DNA from: Mycolicibacter sinensis | Lineage (GTDB): Bacteria; Actinomycetota; Actinomycetes; Mycobacteriales; Mycobacteriaceae | Assembly: GCF_001667945.1 (NCBI RefSeq) | Contig: NZ_LZJK01000128.1 | Location: forward strand, 1 to 50,933 | Direction: 5' to 3' | DNA length: 50,933 nt | Part shown: one piece after another, positions 22,609-31,451 of the stretch | Position numbering within the stretch: position 1 is the first letter of the stretch | Layout: each line of letters begins with the position of its first letter | Translations under genes and position numbers: made by a program | Notes under the pieces: model-generated | The model's input: the letters and a program-made list of their open reading frames with translations, nothing else | Databases searched by the model: none | Told to the model about the DNA's origin: nothing

Positions 22609-23796
22609 TCAGGACGCTGAGCCGGCGGCCGCCGCGACCGCCGCAGCAACGGCCGGTTCGACCCGGGGGTCCAACGGGCTCGGCACCACCCGATCCGGCG
22701 CCAGGTCGTCGGCGACGACGGAGTAAATCGCTTCGGCAGCAGCCAGTTTCATCGCCTCGGTGATCCGGTGGGCGCCGGCGTCCAGCGCACCGCGGAACAC
22801 GCCGGGGAAGGCGAGCACGTTGTTGATCTGGTTGGGGAAATCGCTGCGGCCGGTCGCCACCACCGCCGCGTACTTGGCCGCCAAGTCGGGGTGGATCTCC
22901 GGGTCCGGATTGGACAGCGCGAACACCACACCGCCCGGGTTCATCGAGGCGATCAACTCCTCGGGCACCACTCCCCCGGACGCGCCCAGGAACACGTCGG
23001 CGCCGGCGAGAGCCTCGGCGAGCCCGCCGGTGCGACCACCGGGGTTGGTGCGCTGCGCCAGCTCGGCCTTGACATCGTTCATGTCGGTGCGGTCCGGATG
23101 CAGTACGCCCTGCGAATCCAGCACGATCAACTCCGAGATGCCCACCGAGAGCAGGATGTTGGCGCAGGCCACGCCGGCCGCGCCCGCGCCGGAGACCACC
23201 ACCCGCAACGACGAGAGATCCCGGCCGAGCACCTTGGCCGCCCCCATCAGCGCCGCCAACGCCACGATCGCGGTGCCGTGCTGATCGTCGTGCATCACCG
23301 GGCAGTCCAGCGCCTCGATCACGCGGCGCTCGATCTCAAAGCAGCGCGGGGCGGAGATGTCCTCCAGGTTGACCGCGCCGAACGTCGGGCGCAGCCGCAC
23401 CAGGGTCTGCACGATCTCGTCCGGATCCTTGGTGTCCAGCACGATAGGAATGGAGTCCAAGCCGGCGAACGTCTTGAACAGCGCGGCCTTGCCCTCCATC
23501 ACCGGCAGCGACGCCGCCGGACCCAGGTCACCCAACCCGAGGACGGCACTGCCGTCGCTGACGACCGCCACCAGCCGGTGCGCCCAGGTGTAGCGGGCCG
23601 CGAGCGTGTGATCGGCCGCGATGGCACGGCTGACCTGCGCCACCCCGGGGGTGTAGGCGATCGACAGCGCGCGCTGGCTGTCCAGCGGGGCCTTCAGGTC
23701 GACGGAGATCTTTCCGCCCATGTGGGCTTCGAAGATCTCTTCGTCTCCAATGACGATCGGCGAGTTGTTCGCCGTATTCGCAAGGTTCTCGGACAT
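22609..23796 (-). CDS. NAD(P)-dependent malic enzyme, short form
   Basis: A 395-residue oxidative malate decarboxylase (malate to pyruvate and CO2). Malic-enzyme motifs: SIAYTPGVAQVSRA with the catalytic Tyr, EGKAALFKTFAGLDSIPIVL with the Lys, NLEDISAPRCFEIERR with metal ligands, VMHDDQHGTAIV, and the Rossmann loop VVSGAGAAGVACANILL. It lacks the phosphotransacetylase tail of MaeB and is shorter than M. tuberculosis Mez (Rv2332, about 548 residues as I recall), so it is a separate type. With mdh about 5 kb away and kgd about 2 kb away, it extends the local C4-acid theme. It is not at this place in the M. tuberculosis order I recall. Confidence 0.9.
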   Translation of the reverse strand: MSENLANTANNSPIVIGDEEIFEAHMGGKISVDLKAPLDSQRALSIAYTPGVAQVSRAIAADHTLAARYTWAHRLVAVVSDGSAVLGLGDLGPAASLPVMEGKAALFKTFAGLDSIPIVLDTKDPDEIVQTLVRLRPTFGAVNLEDISAPRCFEIERRVIEALDCPVMHDDQHGTAIVALAALMGAAKVLGRDLSSLRVVVSGAGAAGVACANILLSVGISELIVLDSQGVLHPDRTDMNDVKAELAQRTNPGGRTGGLAEALAGADVFLGASGGVVPEELIASMNPGGVVFALSNPDPEIHPDLAAKYAAVVATGRSDFPNQINNVLAFPGVFRGALDAGAHRITEAMKLAAAEAIYSVVADDLAPDRVVPSPLDPRVEPAVAAAVAAAAGSAS

Positions 23797-23805
23797 CGAT
23801 AGTCC

Positions 23806-23811
23806 AGGGTA
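23806..23811 (-). promoter_or_regulatory. -10 element TACCCT for the malic enzyme
   Basis: On the minus strand TACCCT ends 9 nt before the ATG, giving at most a 2-3 nt leader. No ribosome site is present. Confidence 0.4.
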
Positions 23812-23862
23812 CTGTGCGCGCTCTCAAACCCTCAGGTCGGCCGGGCTGTGCCACCGGGCGGC

Positions 23863-25098
23863 TCAACGCGCGGCGTTGAATTCGATAGGCACGGTGACCG
23901 GTCCGGTGATTCCGATGATGGCTTTCCAGGGGGCCGGGCCGCTCCGCCGTGGGTTGGGCAGGCACCGGGTGATGACGCGCAGCGCCTCGATGAGTTCAAG
24001 CCGGGCCAGATGGGACCCGAGGCAGTAGTGCAGGCCACCGCCGAACGTCAGGACCGGCGCTGCGTCACCGCGGGTGATGTCCAGGCGGCCGGGGTGGGTG
24101 TACACCTCCGGGTCGCGGTTGGCGGCGGCGATGTTGGCGACGACCAGGGTGCCGGCGGGAATGATGACCCCGCCGAGTTCGACGTCGTCAACGGCTTTGC
24201 GGAGCGTGCCGAAGACCACGGGGTAATAGCGCATGAGTTCCTCGGCGGCGCGCGGTGCCAGTTCCGGGCGTTCGGCCAGTGCCGCCCATTGCTCGGGGTG
24301 ATCGCAGAGCGCCTGGACGGCGGCGGCCAACTGATTGCGGGTGGTGTCGGTGCCTGCGCCCAACAGAGTCGCTGCGAGCATCAACAGCTCGGCGTGGGCG
24401 AGTCGGTCACCGTCGTCTTCCGCGCGGATCAGGTCGGAGAGCACGTCATCGGTCAGGTTTGCGCGCCGCGCGGCGACCAACTTCTCGAGGTAGGCGTCGA
24501 GGCTCTGCCAGGCCGCCAGGATCGCCGGAGCGTCGTTCCCGACGTTCCAGTCGAAGATCTTCTTGATGTCATCGGTCCAGTCCGAGAACAGTTGCCAGTC
24601 TTGGCGCGGCACGCCCAGCAGCGCGCAGATGATCGGCGTCGGGTATCGCCGGGCGATCTCGCTGACCACGTCGCAGCGGCCACGAGGGGTCAGCGGCGCA
24701 ACCAAGTCGGTGATGACCGCGATGATCAGTGACTGCAGCCGCCCGGCGGAGCGGGGCGCGAAGGCCTTGGACACCAACCGGCGCAGCCGATGATGCTGCT
24801 CGCCGTCGAGGCTGAGGATGTTGCGAACGGCCCGGTCCCACAGCGGTCCCGAGGTGATGCCCTGCAGATCCAGCCCGAGGCCTCGGGCGGTGGCAAACCG
24901 CGGGTCGCGCAGTACGGTACGCACCAGCTCGTAGCTGAGGATCTCGGGTCCGTGCGGTCCCATCGCCAGCGGTGCTAGCTGCCGGGCCGCGGCGATGCGT
25001 TGGTGCGCTGCGTCCGGGTCGTGCAGATGGTCATACGCCAGCCGCGGGAGATCGGCGCTGAAGATGTCGGGGCGGCTGCTGGTGGGGACGGTCGTCAT
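23863..25098 (-). CDS. Cytochrome P450, family not assigned
   Basis: A 411-residue soluble P450. The heme loop FGGGLHYCLGSHLARLEL places the Cys ligand at residue 359. The I-helix motif is LGAGTDTTRNQ and the ExxR lies in EELMRYYP. The ATG at 25098 has AAGGAGG 5 nt upstream, an unusually strong ribosome site for this window; the longer open frame upstream is rejected. Divergent from the giant LuxR-cyclase gene across 148 bp that contain two inverted repeats, so it is a likely target of that regulator. The substrate is unknown. Confidence 0.9.
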   Translation of the reverse strand: MTTVPTSSRPDIFSADLPRLAYDHLHDPDAAHQRIAAARQLAPLAMGPHGPEILSYELVRTVLRDPRFATARGLGLDLQGITSGPLWDRAVRNILSLDGEQHHRLRRLVSKAFAPRSAGRLQSLIIAVITDLVAPLTPRGRCDVVSEIARRYPTPIICALLGVPRQDWQLFSDWTDDIKKIFDWNVGNDAPAILAAWQSLDAYLEKLVAARRANLTDDVLSDLIRAEDDGDRLAHAELLMLAATLLGAGTDTTRNQLAAAVQALCDHPEQWAALAERPELAPRAAEELMRYYPVVFGTLRKAVDDVELGGVIIPAGTLVVANIAAANRDPEVYTHPGRLDITRGDAAPVLTFGGGLHYCLGSHLARLELIEALRVITRCLPNPRRSGPAPWKAIIGITGPVTVPIEFNAAR

Positions 25099-25162
25099 GG
25101 GGGCCTCCTTGGTCGGGTGACATCGACTATCGGAGGGGCCGAAGGCAAAACCATCGGTCAGG

Positions 25163-25213
25163 ACGCGTAGATCGCCGCGGGCGGGGTCGTAAATCCGCGC
25201 GCAATCTACGCGT
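25163..25213. promoter_or_regulatory. Candidate operator, inverted repeat in the P450/LuxR-cyclase region
   Basis: ACGCGTAGATCGC (25163-25175) and GCAATCTACGCGT (25201-25213) are inverted with 12 of 13 pairs; pairing continues inward into CGCGG/CCGCG. The centres are 38 bp apart, between divergent genes. Confidence 0.5.
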
Positions 25214-25245
25214 ATGTGCTGATGTTTTGCCCTACCCGGCCACCG

Positions 25246-25261
25246 CATGCTGGCTAGCATG
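25246..25261. promoter_or_regulatory. Short palindrome CATGCT-N4-AGCATG over the LuxR-cyclase start
   Basis: Perfect 6-bp arms with a 4-bp spacer cover both candidate ATG codons (25247 and 25259). It may be an operator for autoregulation, or chance. Confidence 0.35.
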
Positions 25262-28200
25262 AGCGAACGCGTTGACACGCCGCTGGTGACGTGGAGTGAG
25301 GTGGGCGTGAACGAGCTGCCGACCGGAACGGTGACGTTGCTTCTGGCCGACGTCGAAGGCTCCACCCGGTTGTGGGAATCCCAACCGGATGAGATGACCC
25401 TGGCGGTGGCACGGCTGGATCGCACCCTGGCGCAGCTGGTTGCCACCTACCGGGGCGTGCGGCCGGTGGAGCAGGGCGAGGGCGACAGCTTCGTGCTGGC
25501 CTTCGCCCGGGCCAGCGACGCGGTGGGGTGCGCGCTGGAGCTACAGCGGGCACCGTTGGCGCCGATCCGGCTGCGTATCGGCCTGCACAGCGGTGAGGTG
25601 CAGCTGCGCGACGAGGGCAACTACATCGGCCCCACCATCAACCGCACCGCGCGCCTCCGCGATTTGGCGCACGGCGGCCAGACCGTCCTTTCCGGGGCGG
25701 CCGAAGCACTGGTGGTCGACTGGCTTCCCGCCGATGCCTGGCTGATCGACCTGGGCTGCCATCCGCTGCGGGGCGTACCCAAGCCGGAACGGGTGGTGCA
25801 GCTGTGCCACCCCGATCTGCGCAACGAATTTCCTCCGCTGCGAACAGCGGGACCCGTTGGCTCACAGCACCTTCCACCGCAGCTGACCCGATTCATCGGA
25901 CGCACCGGCCAGATGTCCGACGTGCGAGCGCTCCTCGCCGACAACCGGCTCGTCACCTTGACCGGCGCCGGGGGCGCCGGCAAGACCCGCCTGGCGGTCG
26001 AGATCGCGGCGCTGTCGGCCGAGGAGTTCAGCGGCGGCGTGTGGTATGTCGATCTCGCGCCGATCACCGACCCGGAACTGGTGCCCGTGGCCGCGGCACG
26101 TTCGCTGGGCCTGCCGGACCAGCCGGGCCGCTCCACCATCGACACTCTCATCCGATTCCTCGGCGAGCGGAACATGCTGGTGGTGCTGGACAATTGCGAA
26201 CATCTGCTCGACGCCACCGCAGCCCTGACCATCGAACTGCTCGGCGCCTGTCCAGAACTGCGGTTCCTGGCGACCAGCCGGGAGTCGATCGCGGTGGACG
26301 GCGAGGTCACCTGGCGGGTGCCGTCACTATCGCTGCTCGACGAGGCCGTCGAACTGTTTGCCGACCGGGCGCGGCGCGCCTGCCCGGACTTCGTCCTCAC
26401 CGACGCCAACGCGACCACGGTCGCGGAGATCTGCCGACGTCTCGATGGAATGCCCCTGGCGATCGAACTGGCCGCAGCGCAGATTCGGGCGCTGTCGCTG
26501 GAGGAAATCCTGGACGGTTTGCATGACCGCTTCCGACTGCTGACCGGCGGCGCGCGGCGAGCAGTGCGTCGACAGCAAACCCTGCACGCCTCCGTCGACT
26601 GGTCGCACACGCTGCTGACCGACCCGGAACGGGTGCTCTTCCGTCGATTGGCCGCCTTCATGGGTGGCTTCCATCTCGACGCCGCGCAGTTCGTGGCGAG
26701 CGGCGCTCCCATCAAGGGCCACCACGTGCTCGATCAGCTCACCCTGCTGGTCGACAAGTCACTGGTGGTCGCCGAAAACGCCACGGGCCGAACCCGTTAC
26801 CGCATGTTGGAGATGGTGCGCCAGTATGCCCTGGAAAAGCTGGGCGAATCCGGCGAGGCCGATGACGCCCGCAGTCGTCATCGTGATCACTACACGGCCT
26901 TGGCCGCCACCCTCGACACCCCGAACAGCGATTCCCACGCCCAGGCGCTCGAACACGTCGAATCCGAGATCGACAACCTGCGTGCCGCATTCGCGTGGAG
27001 CCAGGAGAACGGCGACATCGAACTGGCGATGGGCCTGGCGTCGTCGCTGTTGCCGATCTGGCTGTCTCGCGGGCGCATCGTGGAAGGGGCGGCCTGGTTT
27101 GATGCCGTCCTCGCCGCCGACGGCGCCGATCTGCCCCGCCCGGTACGCGCACGGGCGCTGGCCGACAAGGCACTGCTCAACGCGTGGGGCTTGGCGTTGG
27201 ACAGCACCGAGCAAGCCCAGGAAGCCGTGGCGATCGCCCGCGAACTCGACGATCCGGCGCTGCTTGCCAGGGCGCTCACCGCCTGCGTGGGCATTGCCGC
27301 CTATAAGGCGGAGGTAGCGCGGCCGTACTTCGCCGAGGCGATCGAGATCGCCCGCGGGCTGGGAGACCAGTGGCGGCTGGCCCAGATCCTCGGGTGGAAG
27401 ACGTACGCAGCCGTGGTGGCGGGCGACCTGATGGGGGTCCGGGAGGCCGGCGAGGAGGGCCGTGAGCTGGCCGAATCCCTTGGCGACCAGTTCCACTCGC
27501 GCTACTGCCGCAACTGGCTGGGGACGGCCAGCTACATGCAGGGTGATCTCGCCGGGGAGGCCGCACGGTGCCGGGAGATGATCACCGAGGCCGACGCGGC
27601 CGGCGACATGCTCAATCGGTTCCTCGGCCTACAGAACCTCGCCCTGGTGTTGGCATTCCAGGGCGAGACCAGCCAGGCCGAGACCGTGGTGGGTGCGCTC
27701 ATCGACACCGGCGCAGTGCTGAGCCGGGTACACGAGGGAGTCGCCCACATGGCGGCCGGCGTCGCCGCCCTGGCCCGCGGCGATGCCGCCGCCGCCAAGC
27801 AGGCGCAGGACCTGATGTGGCATCACATCGGCGTCCACGACGAAATCGCGGCCATATTCCGTTGGTGCCGAGCGGAGACGGCCCTGGCCGCCGGCGATCT
27901 CAGCGCCGCGCAGCAGTGGGCCGATGAGGGTGTCGCCGCAACGACCGGGTGGTACCGGATCATGGGACTGGTGCCGCGTGCGCGCGTGGCCATCGCCCGG
28001 GCTGACCCGCGGCGGGCCGAGCGTGATCTGCACGAGGCGCTGGCGATCGCCGCCGAAACCAAGGCGCAGACCGGGATTGCGGAGGTTTTCGAGTGCCTGG
28101 CTGCCGTGGCGTGCAGCACCGGCAGCCACCGCGAAGCGGCCCGCCTTTTCGGAGCGGCCGACGGGCTCCGGCAGCGCATCGGCGCGGTTCGCTTCAAGTA

Positions 28201-28549
28201 TCACGACGGGGCATACGAAGCATCGGTGGCAACGCTGCGTAACGCCATGGCGGCCAAGGACTTCGAGCAGGCCTGGGCCGACGGTGCCACGCTGTCCACT
28301 GACGAGGCGATCGCGTACGCGCAGCGCGGCCGCGGCGAACGAAAGCGCCCGTCGAAGGGCTGGGGCTCGTTGACCCCGACCGAGCTCGACGTCGTCCGCC
28401 TCGTCAGCGACGGTCTCGGCAATAAGGACATCGCCGCAAGGCTTTTCGTCTCACCGCGTACCGTGCAGACGCACCTGACTCACGTCTACACCAAGCTGGG
28501 GCTGACCTCCCGGGTACAGCTCGCCCAGGAGGTCGCCCGCCGGGCGTAA
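25247..28549 (+). CDS. Giant regulator: class III cyclase domain, AAA/NB-ARC ATPase, TPR-like region, LuxR HTH
   Basis: A 1100-residue regulator like Rv0386, Rv0890c, Rv1358 and Rv2488c. The cyclase domain (about 25-190) keeps both metal Asp positions (LLLADVEGSTRLWE and GEGDSFV) and the Asn/Arg of INRTARL. The purine-reading Lys appears replaced by Gln (VEQGEGD), as I recall for Rv0386. The ATPase domain has Walker A GAGGAGKT near residue 241 and Walker B LVVLDN near 311. An alpha-helical repeat region covers about 500-1000. The LuxR helix-turn-helix is at 1040-1097 (LTPTELDVVRLVSDGLGNKD). The ATG at 25247 is used, but 25259 is possible. Convergent with mdh, with only 5 bp between stops. Confidence 0.88.
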   Translation: MLASMSERVDTPLVTWSEVGVNELPTGTVTLLLADVEGSTRLWESQPDEMTLAVARLDRTLAQLVATYRGVRPVEQGEGDSFVLAFARASDAVGCALELQRAPLAPIRLRIGLHSGEVQLRDEGNYIGPTINRTARLRDLAHGGQTVLSGAAEALVVDWLPADAWLIDLGCHPLRGVPKPERVVQLCHPDLRNEFPPLRTAGPVGSQHLPPQLTRFIGRTGQMSDVRALLADNRLVTLTGAGGAGKTRLAVEIAALSAEEFSGGVWYVDLAPITDPELVPVAAARSLGLPDQPGRSTIDTLIRFLGERNMLVVLDNCEHLLDATAALTIELLGACPELRFLATSRESIAVDGEVTWRVPSLSLLDEAVELFADRARRACPDFVLTDANATTVAEICRRLDGMPLAIELAAAQIRALSLEEILDGLHDRFRLLTGGARRAVRRQQTLHASVDWSHTLLTDPERVLFRRLAAFMGGFHLDAAQFVASGAPIKGHHVLDQLTLLVDKSLVVAENATGRTRYRMLEMVRQYALEKLGESGEADDARSRHRDHYTALAATLDTPNSDSHAQALEHVESEIDNLRAAFAWSQENGDIELAMGLASSLLPIWLSRGRIVEGAAWFDAVLAADGADLPRPVRARALADKALLNAWGLALDSTEQAQEAVAIARELDDPALLARALTACVGIAAYKAEVARPYFAEAIEIARGLGDQWRLAQILGWKTYAAVVAGDLMGVREAGEEGRELAESLGDQFHSRYCRNWLGTASYMQGDLAGEAARCREMITEADAAGDMLNRFLGLQNLALVLAFQGETSQAETVVGALIDTGAVLSRVHEGVAHMAAGVAALARGDAAAAKQAQDLMWHHIGVHDEIAAIFRWCRAETALAAGDLSAAQQWADEGVAATTGWYRIMGLVPRARVAIARADPRRAERDLHEALAIAAETKAQTGIAEVFECLAAVACSTGSHREAARLFGAADGLRQRIGAVRFKYHDGAYEASVATLRNAMAAKDFEQAWADGATLSTDEAIAYAQRGRGERKRPSKGWGSLTPTELDVVRLVSDGLGNKDIAARLFVSPRTVQTHLTHVYTKLGLTSRVQLAQEVARRA

Positions 28550-28554
28550 CGCTG

Positions 28555-29544
28555 TTAGATCAGGCCGAGCCCGGTGACCGCGTCACGCTCCTCGGCCAGC
28601 TCGGCAGTGGAAGCGTCGATCCGGCCGCGGGAGAAGTCGTCGATCTCCAGGCCCTGCACGATGCTCCAGTCGCCGCCTGCGGTGGTGACCGGGAACGACG
28701 AGATCAGGCCTTCCGGCACACCGTAGGAGCCGTCGGAGATCACCGCCATCGACACCCAGTCCCCGTCCGGGCTGCCCAGCAGCCAGTCCCGGGCGGCGTC
28801 GACGGTGGCCGACGCCGCCGAAGCGGCCGACGAGGCACCGCGCGCGTCGATGATCGCCGCGCCGCGCTTGGCGACGGTCGGGATGAAGTCGTTCTCGATC
28901 CAGGCCTGGTCGCCGACGACCTCAGCGGCGTTACGCCCGCCGACCTCGGCGTGGAAGATGTCGGGGTACTGGGTGGCCGAGTGGTTGCCCCAGATCGTCA
29001 TCTTCTTGACGTCGGTGACCTTCACCCCGGTCTTGGCGGCCAGCTGCGAGATCGCCCGGTTGTGGTCCAGGCGGGTCAGCGCCGAGAAGCGCTCCTTGGG
29101 GATGTCCGGGGCGTTGCTCATCGCGATCAGCGCGTTGGTGTTGGCGGGGTTGCCGGTCACCCCCACCCGGATGTCGGAGGCCGCGACCTCGTTGAGCGCC
29201 TTGCCCTGCGCGGTGAAGATCGCGCCGTTGGCCTCCAGCAGGTCGCTGCGCTCCATACCCGGGCCGCGCGGGCGGGCGCCGACCAGCAGCGCCAGGTTCG
29301 CGCCGTCGAAGATCTTGTTCGCGTCCGAGCCGATCTGCACCCCGGACAGCAGCGGGAACGCACAGTCGTCGAGCTCCATCACCACGCCCTCGAGCGCCTT
29401 GAGGGCGGGCTCGATCTCCAGCAGACGCAGTTCGATCGGCCGGTCGGGGCCCAGCAGCGAGCCACTGGCCAGGCGGAACAGCAGGCTGTAGCCGATCTGA
29501 CCGGCGGCGCCGGTGACGGCCACCTTGAGTGGGGTTGTGCTCAC
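28555..29544 (-). CDS. mdh: Malate dehydrogenase
   Basis: A 329-residue NAD-dependent malate dehydrogenase of the cytosolic-type (MDH type 2) group, counterpart of Rv1240 (same length). The NAD loop is [12 protein letters not shown] at residues 10-21, the mobile-loop Arg pair lies in [15 protein letters not shown], and [10 protein letters not shown] and the catalytic [11 protein letters not shown] are present. It interconverts malate and oxaloacetate. GTG start with GAGGAGC upstream. The malic enzyme and kgd lie within 10 kb. Confidence 0.95.
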   Translation of the reverse strand: MSTTPLKVAVTGAAGQIGYSLLFRLASGSLLGPDRPIELRLLEIEPALKALEGVVMELDDCAFPLLSGVQIGSDANKIFDGANLALLVGARPRGPGMERSDLLEANGAIFTAQGKALNEVAASDIRVGVTGNPANTNALIAMSNAPDIPKERFSALTRLDHNRAISQLAAKTGVKVTDVKKMTIWGNHSATQYPDIFHAEVGGRNAAEVVGDQAWIENDFIPTVAKRGAAIIDARGASSAASAASATVDAARDWLLGSPDGDWVSMAVISDGSYGVPEGLISSFPVTTAGGDWSIVQGLEIDDFSRGRIDASTAELAEERDAVTGLGLI

Positions 29545-29595
29545 GTCAAGTGCTCCTCGAACGGGTTCGGCTTGGTCTGGGATTGGTCCGGGTCG

Positions 29596-29601
29596 AAACT
29601 A
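29596..29601 (-). promoter_or_regulatory. mdh: -10 element TAGTTT for mdh
   Basis: TAGTTT on the minus strand fits TANNNT and gives a leader of about 45 nt, including the GAGGAGC ribosome site. Confidence 0.35.
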
Positions 29602-29715
29602 GCGCACCGCCGGCGGCACGAAAACTCCGGACCCCGGCCGAACCGCGCTGACCGGTCGGTTTGGGTCCAGGCGCGTAGCATTTCACCGGCAGTGTGCGCC
29701 GGAGGGAGGGCCGCC

Positions 29716-30750
29716 ATGACGGCGTTGCGCGACCCGGTTCCCCGGGTGTTGATCGACTGCGGCGTCTACGCCGACGGCGACCGGATTCCCGGCGAGTTCA
29801 CCCCGGCCGGGGCGATGGCCAAGGTGCGCCAGATCGAGACCGATGGGCGCGAGGCGTTCGTCTGGGTAGGCCTGCACGAGCCCGACGAGCGCCAGATGCA
29901 GGCGGTGGCGGCGACTTTCGACCTGCATGAACTGTCCGTCGAGGACGCCGTGCACGCCCACCAGCGGCCCAAGCTGGAGCGCTACGACGAGACGCTGTTC
30001 CTGGTGCTCAAGACCGTCAACTATGTCCCCCACGAATCGGTGGTGCTCCCCCGCCAGATCGTCGAAACCGGCGAGATCATGATCTTCGTCGGCAAGAATT
30101 TCGTCGTCACCGTCCGCCACGGCGAACACAGCGGCCTGGCGCAAGTCCGCAAACGCATGGAAGCCGACCCCGAGCATCTGCGGCTGGGCCCGTATGCGGT
30201 GATGCACGCCATCGCCGACTACGTGGTCGACCGCTACGTCGAGGTGACCAACCTCATGGAAAGCGACATCGACACCATCGAGGAGGTGGCGTTCGCGCCC
30301 GGCACCCGCACCGACGTCGAACCGATCTACCAGATCAAGCGCGAAGTCGTCGAGCTGCGGCGCGCGGTCGCGCCGCTGTCGGTGCCGTTCCAGCGGATAC
30401 AGACCGACTACAAGGACCTGATCTCCAAGGAGGTGCGGCGCTACCTGCGGGACGTCGGCGACCACCAGACCCGCGCCGCCGAACAGATCGCCAGCTACGA
30501 CGAGATGCTCAGCTCCCTGGTGCAGGCGGCACTGGCGCGGGTCGGAATGCAGCAGAACACCGACATGCGCAAGATGTCGGCCTGGGCCGGCATCATCGCC
30601 GTCCCCACCATGATCGCCGGGATCTACGGCATGAACTTCGACCACATGCCCGCGCTGCACTGGACGTTCAGTTATCCGGTGGTGCTGTGCGCGATGGTGG
30701 CCATCTGCACACTGTTGTATCGCGCGTTCCGCCGCAACGGCTGGCTCTGA
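29716..30750 (+). CDS. corA: Magnesium/cobalt channel CorA
   Basis: A 344-residue pentameric Mg2+ channel subunit, counterpart of Rv1239c. A large cytoplasmic funnel domain precedes two C-terminal membrane helices. The selectivity motif GMN is in IYGMNFDHMPALHW at about residues 308-321. The long helix AQVRKRMEADPEHLR and VEPIYQIKREVVELRRAV belong to the stalk. The ATG at 29716 is chosen for GGAGGGAGGG 5 nt upstream. Divergent from mdh. An intergenic repeat follows the stop. Confidence 0.93.
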   Translation: MTALRDPVPRVLIDCGVYADGDRIPGEFTPAGAMAKVRQIETDGREAFVWVGLHEPDERQMQAVAATFDLHELSVEDAVHAHQRPKLERYDETLFLVLKTVNYVPHESVVLPRQIVETGEIMIFVGKNFVVTVRHGEHSGLAQVRKRMEADPEHLRLGPYAVMHAIADYVVDRYVEVTNLMESDIDTIEEVAFAPGTRTDVEPIYQIKREVVELRRAVAPLSVPFQRIQTDYKDLISKEVRRYLRDVGDHQTRAAEQIASYDEMLSSLVQAALARVGMQQNTDMRKMSAWAGIIAVPTMIAGIYGMNFDHMPALHWTFSYPVVLCAMVAICTLLYRAFRRNGWL

Positions 30751-30766
30751 GCGCACCTTCGCCGGC

Positions 30767-30829
30767 CGCGAACGTGCACTGTTGCACGGCAAAACCGGCG
30801 TGTCGGCGGGCAAACACGCGCTCTCGCGC
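30767..30829. repeat. Intergenic repeat, GGGCAAACACGC type (copy 1)
   Basis: Imperfect inverted arms: CGCGAACGTGCACTGTTGC (30767-30785) and 30810-30828. The right arm with its flank, CGGGCAAACACGC followed by GCTCTCGCGC, is almost the same as 46818-46841. It lies between the convergent corA and SUFU genes, so it may terminate both. Confidence 0.55.
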
Positions 30830-30835
30830 AGGAAG

Positions 30836-31444
30836 TTACCCGGGCTGGGAGGCCGGCCGGTTCGGGTCGAACACGTCCACCCCGTCGGCCTGCCAGGCCT
30901 CGCGCATCGCATCGGCGCCCTTGAGCCGCACCCAGGCGGCCTCGGTCGCGGTGATCGGGGTGGCCGAGCAGAACCGCACCGGTTCGCGCGGGGGCTCCAG
31001 CGGCAACTCGGCGATATCACTCTCGCCCAGCAGCAGCGCGGTGAACGGCACCGCCCCCGACTGCCGGCTCCACAGCGGCTCCCCGAGATCCATCAGCGCG
31101 TCGGGGGCCAAGACCACGCCCTCCACCACCGGTGCGGCCGCCACCGCGGCGAGGCTGCGGGCCAGTCCCGCGTCGGAACCCGAAATCCGCAGCCGCAGAA
31201 CCAGTTCTGCGCGGGGACCGTGTACCGGGTCGGCCAGGATCTGGCCCGGATCTCCCATCGGATGCCGCGAGCAGCCCACCGAGACGTAGTGCACCATCCG
31301 GTCGGGGCCGGGGCCGAACCGCAGCACCTCGATGGGCTCGACTCCCAGGAAGGTCACGCGCGCCGCGTCGGGCTCTGAGGTGATGCCCACGGCGGTGAAG
31401 TGCGCCCGCAGGTGGGCGCGCACCCGCTCCAGATCGTCACTCAC
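30836..31444 (-). CDS. SUFU (suppressor of fused) domain protein
   Basis: A 202-residue soluble protein. The motif pattern, with VEPIEVLRFGPGPDRMVHYV and VGCSRHPM near the N-terminus, EGVVLAPDALMDLG in the middle and VRFCSATPITATEAAWVRLK near the end, matches the bacterial SUFU-like domain. Bacterial members are of unknown function and are often found beside toxin-immunity genes, but no toxin is here. GTG at 31444, 7 bp after the sugC stop, so it is probably the fifth gene of the lpqY-sugABC operon. I do not recall it downstream of sugC in M. tuberculosis. Confidence 0.72.
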   Translation of the reverse strand: MSDDLERVRAHLRAHFTAVGITSEPDAARVTFLGVEPIEVLRFGPGPDRMVHYVSVGCSRHPMGDPGQILADPVHGPRAELVLRLRISGSDAGLARSLAAVAAAPVVEGVVLAPDALMDLGEPLWSRQSGAVPFTALLLGESDIAELPLEPPREPVRFCSATPITATEAAWVRLKGADAMREAWQADGVDVFDPNRPASQPG

Positions 31445-31451
31445 CGGCGGT

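Noticed and set aside
21744..28549. VapBC33 toxin-antitoxin genes, expected near lpqZ/mdh from M. tuberculosis
   Set aside because: No small PIN-domain or antitoxin frames are present in this interval.
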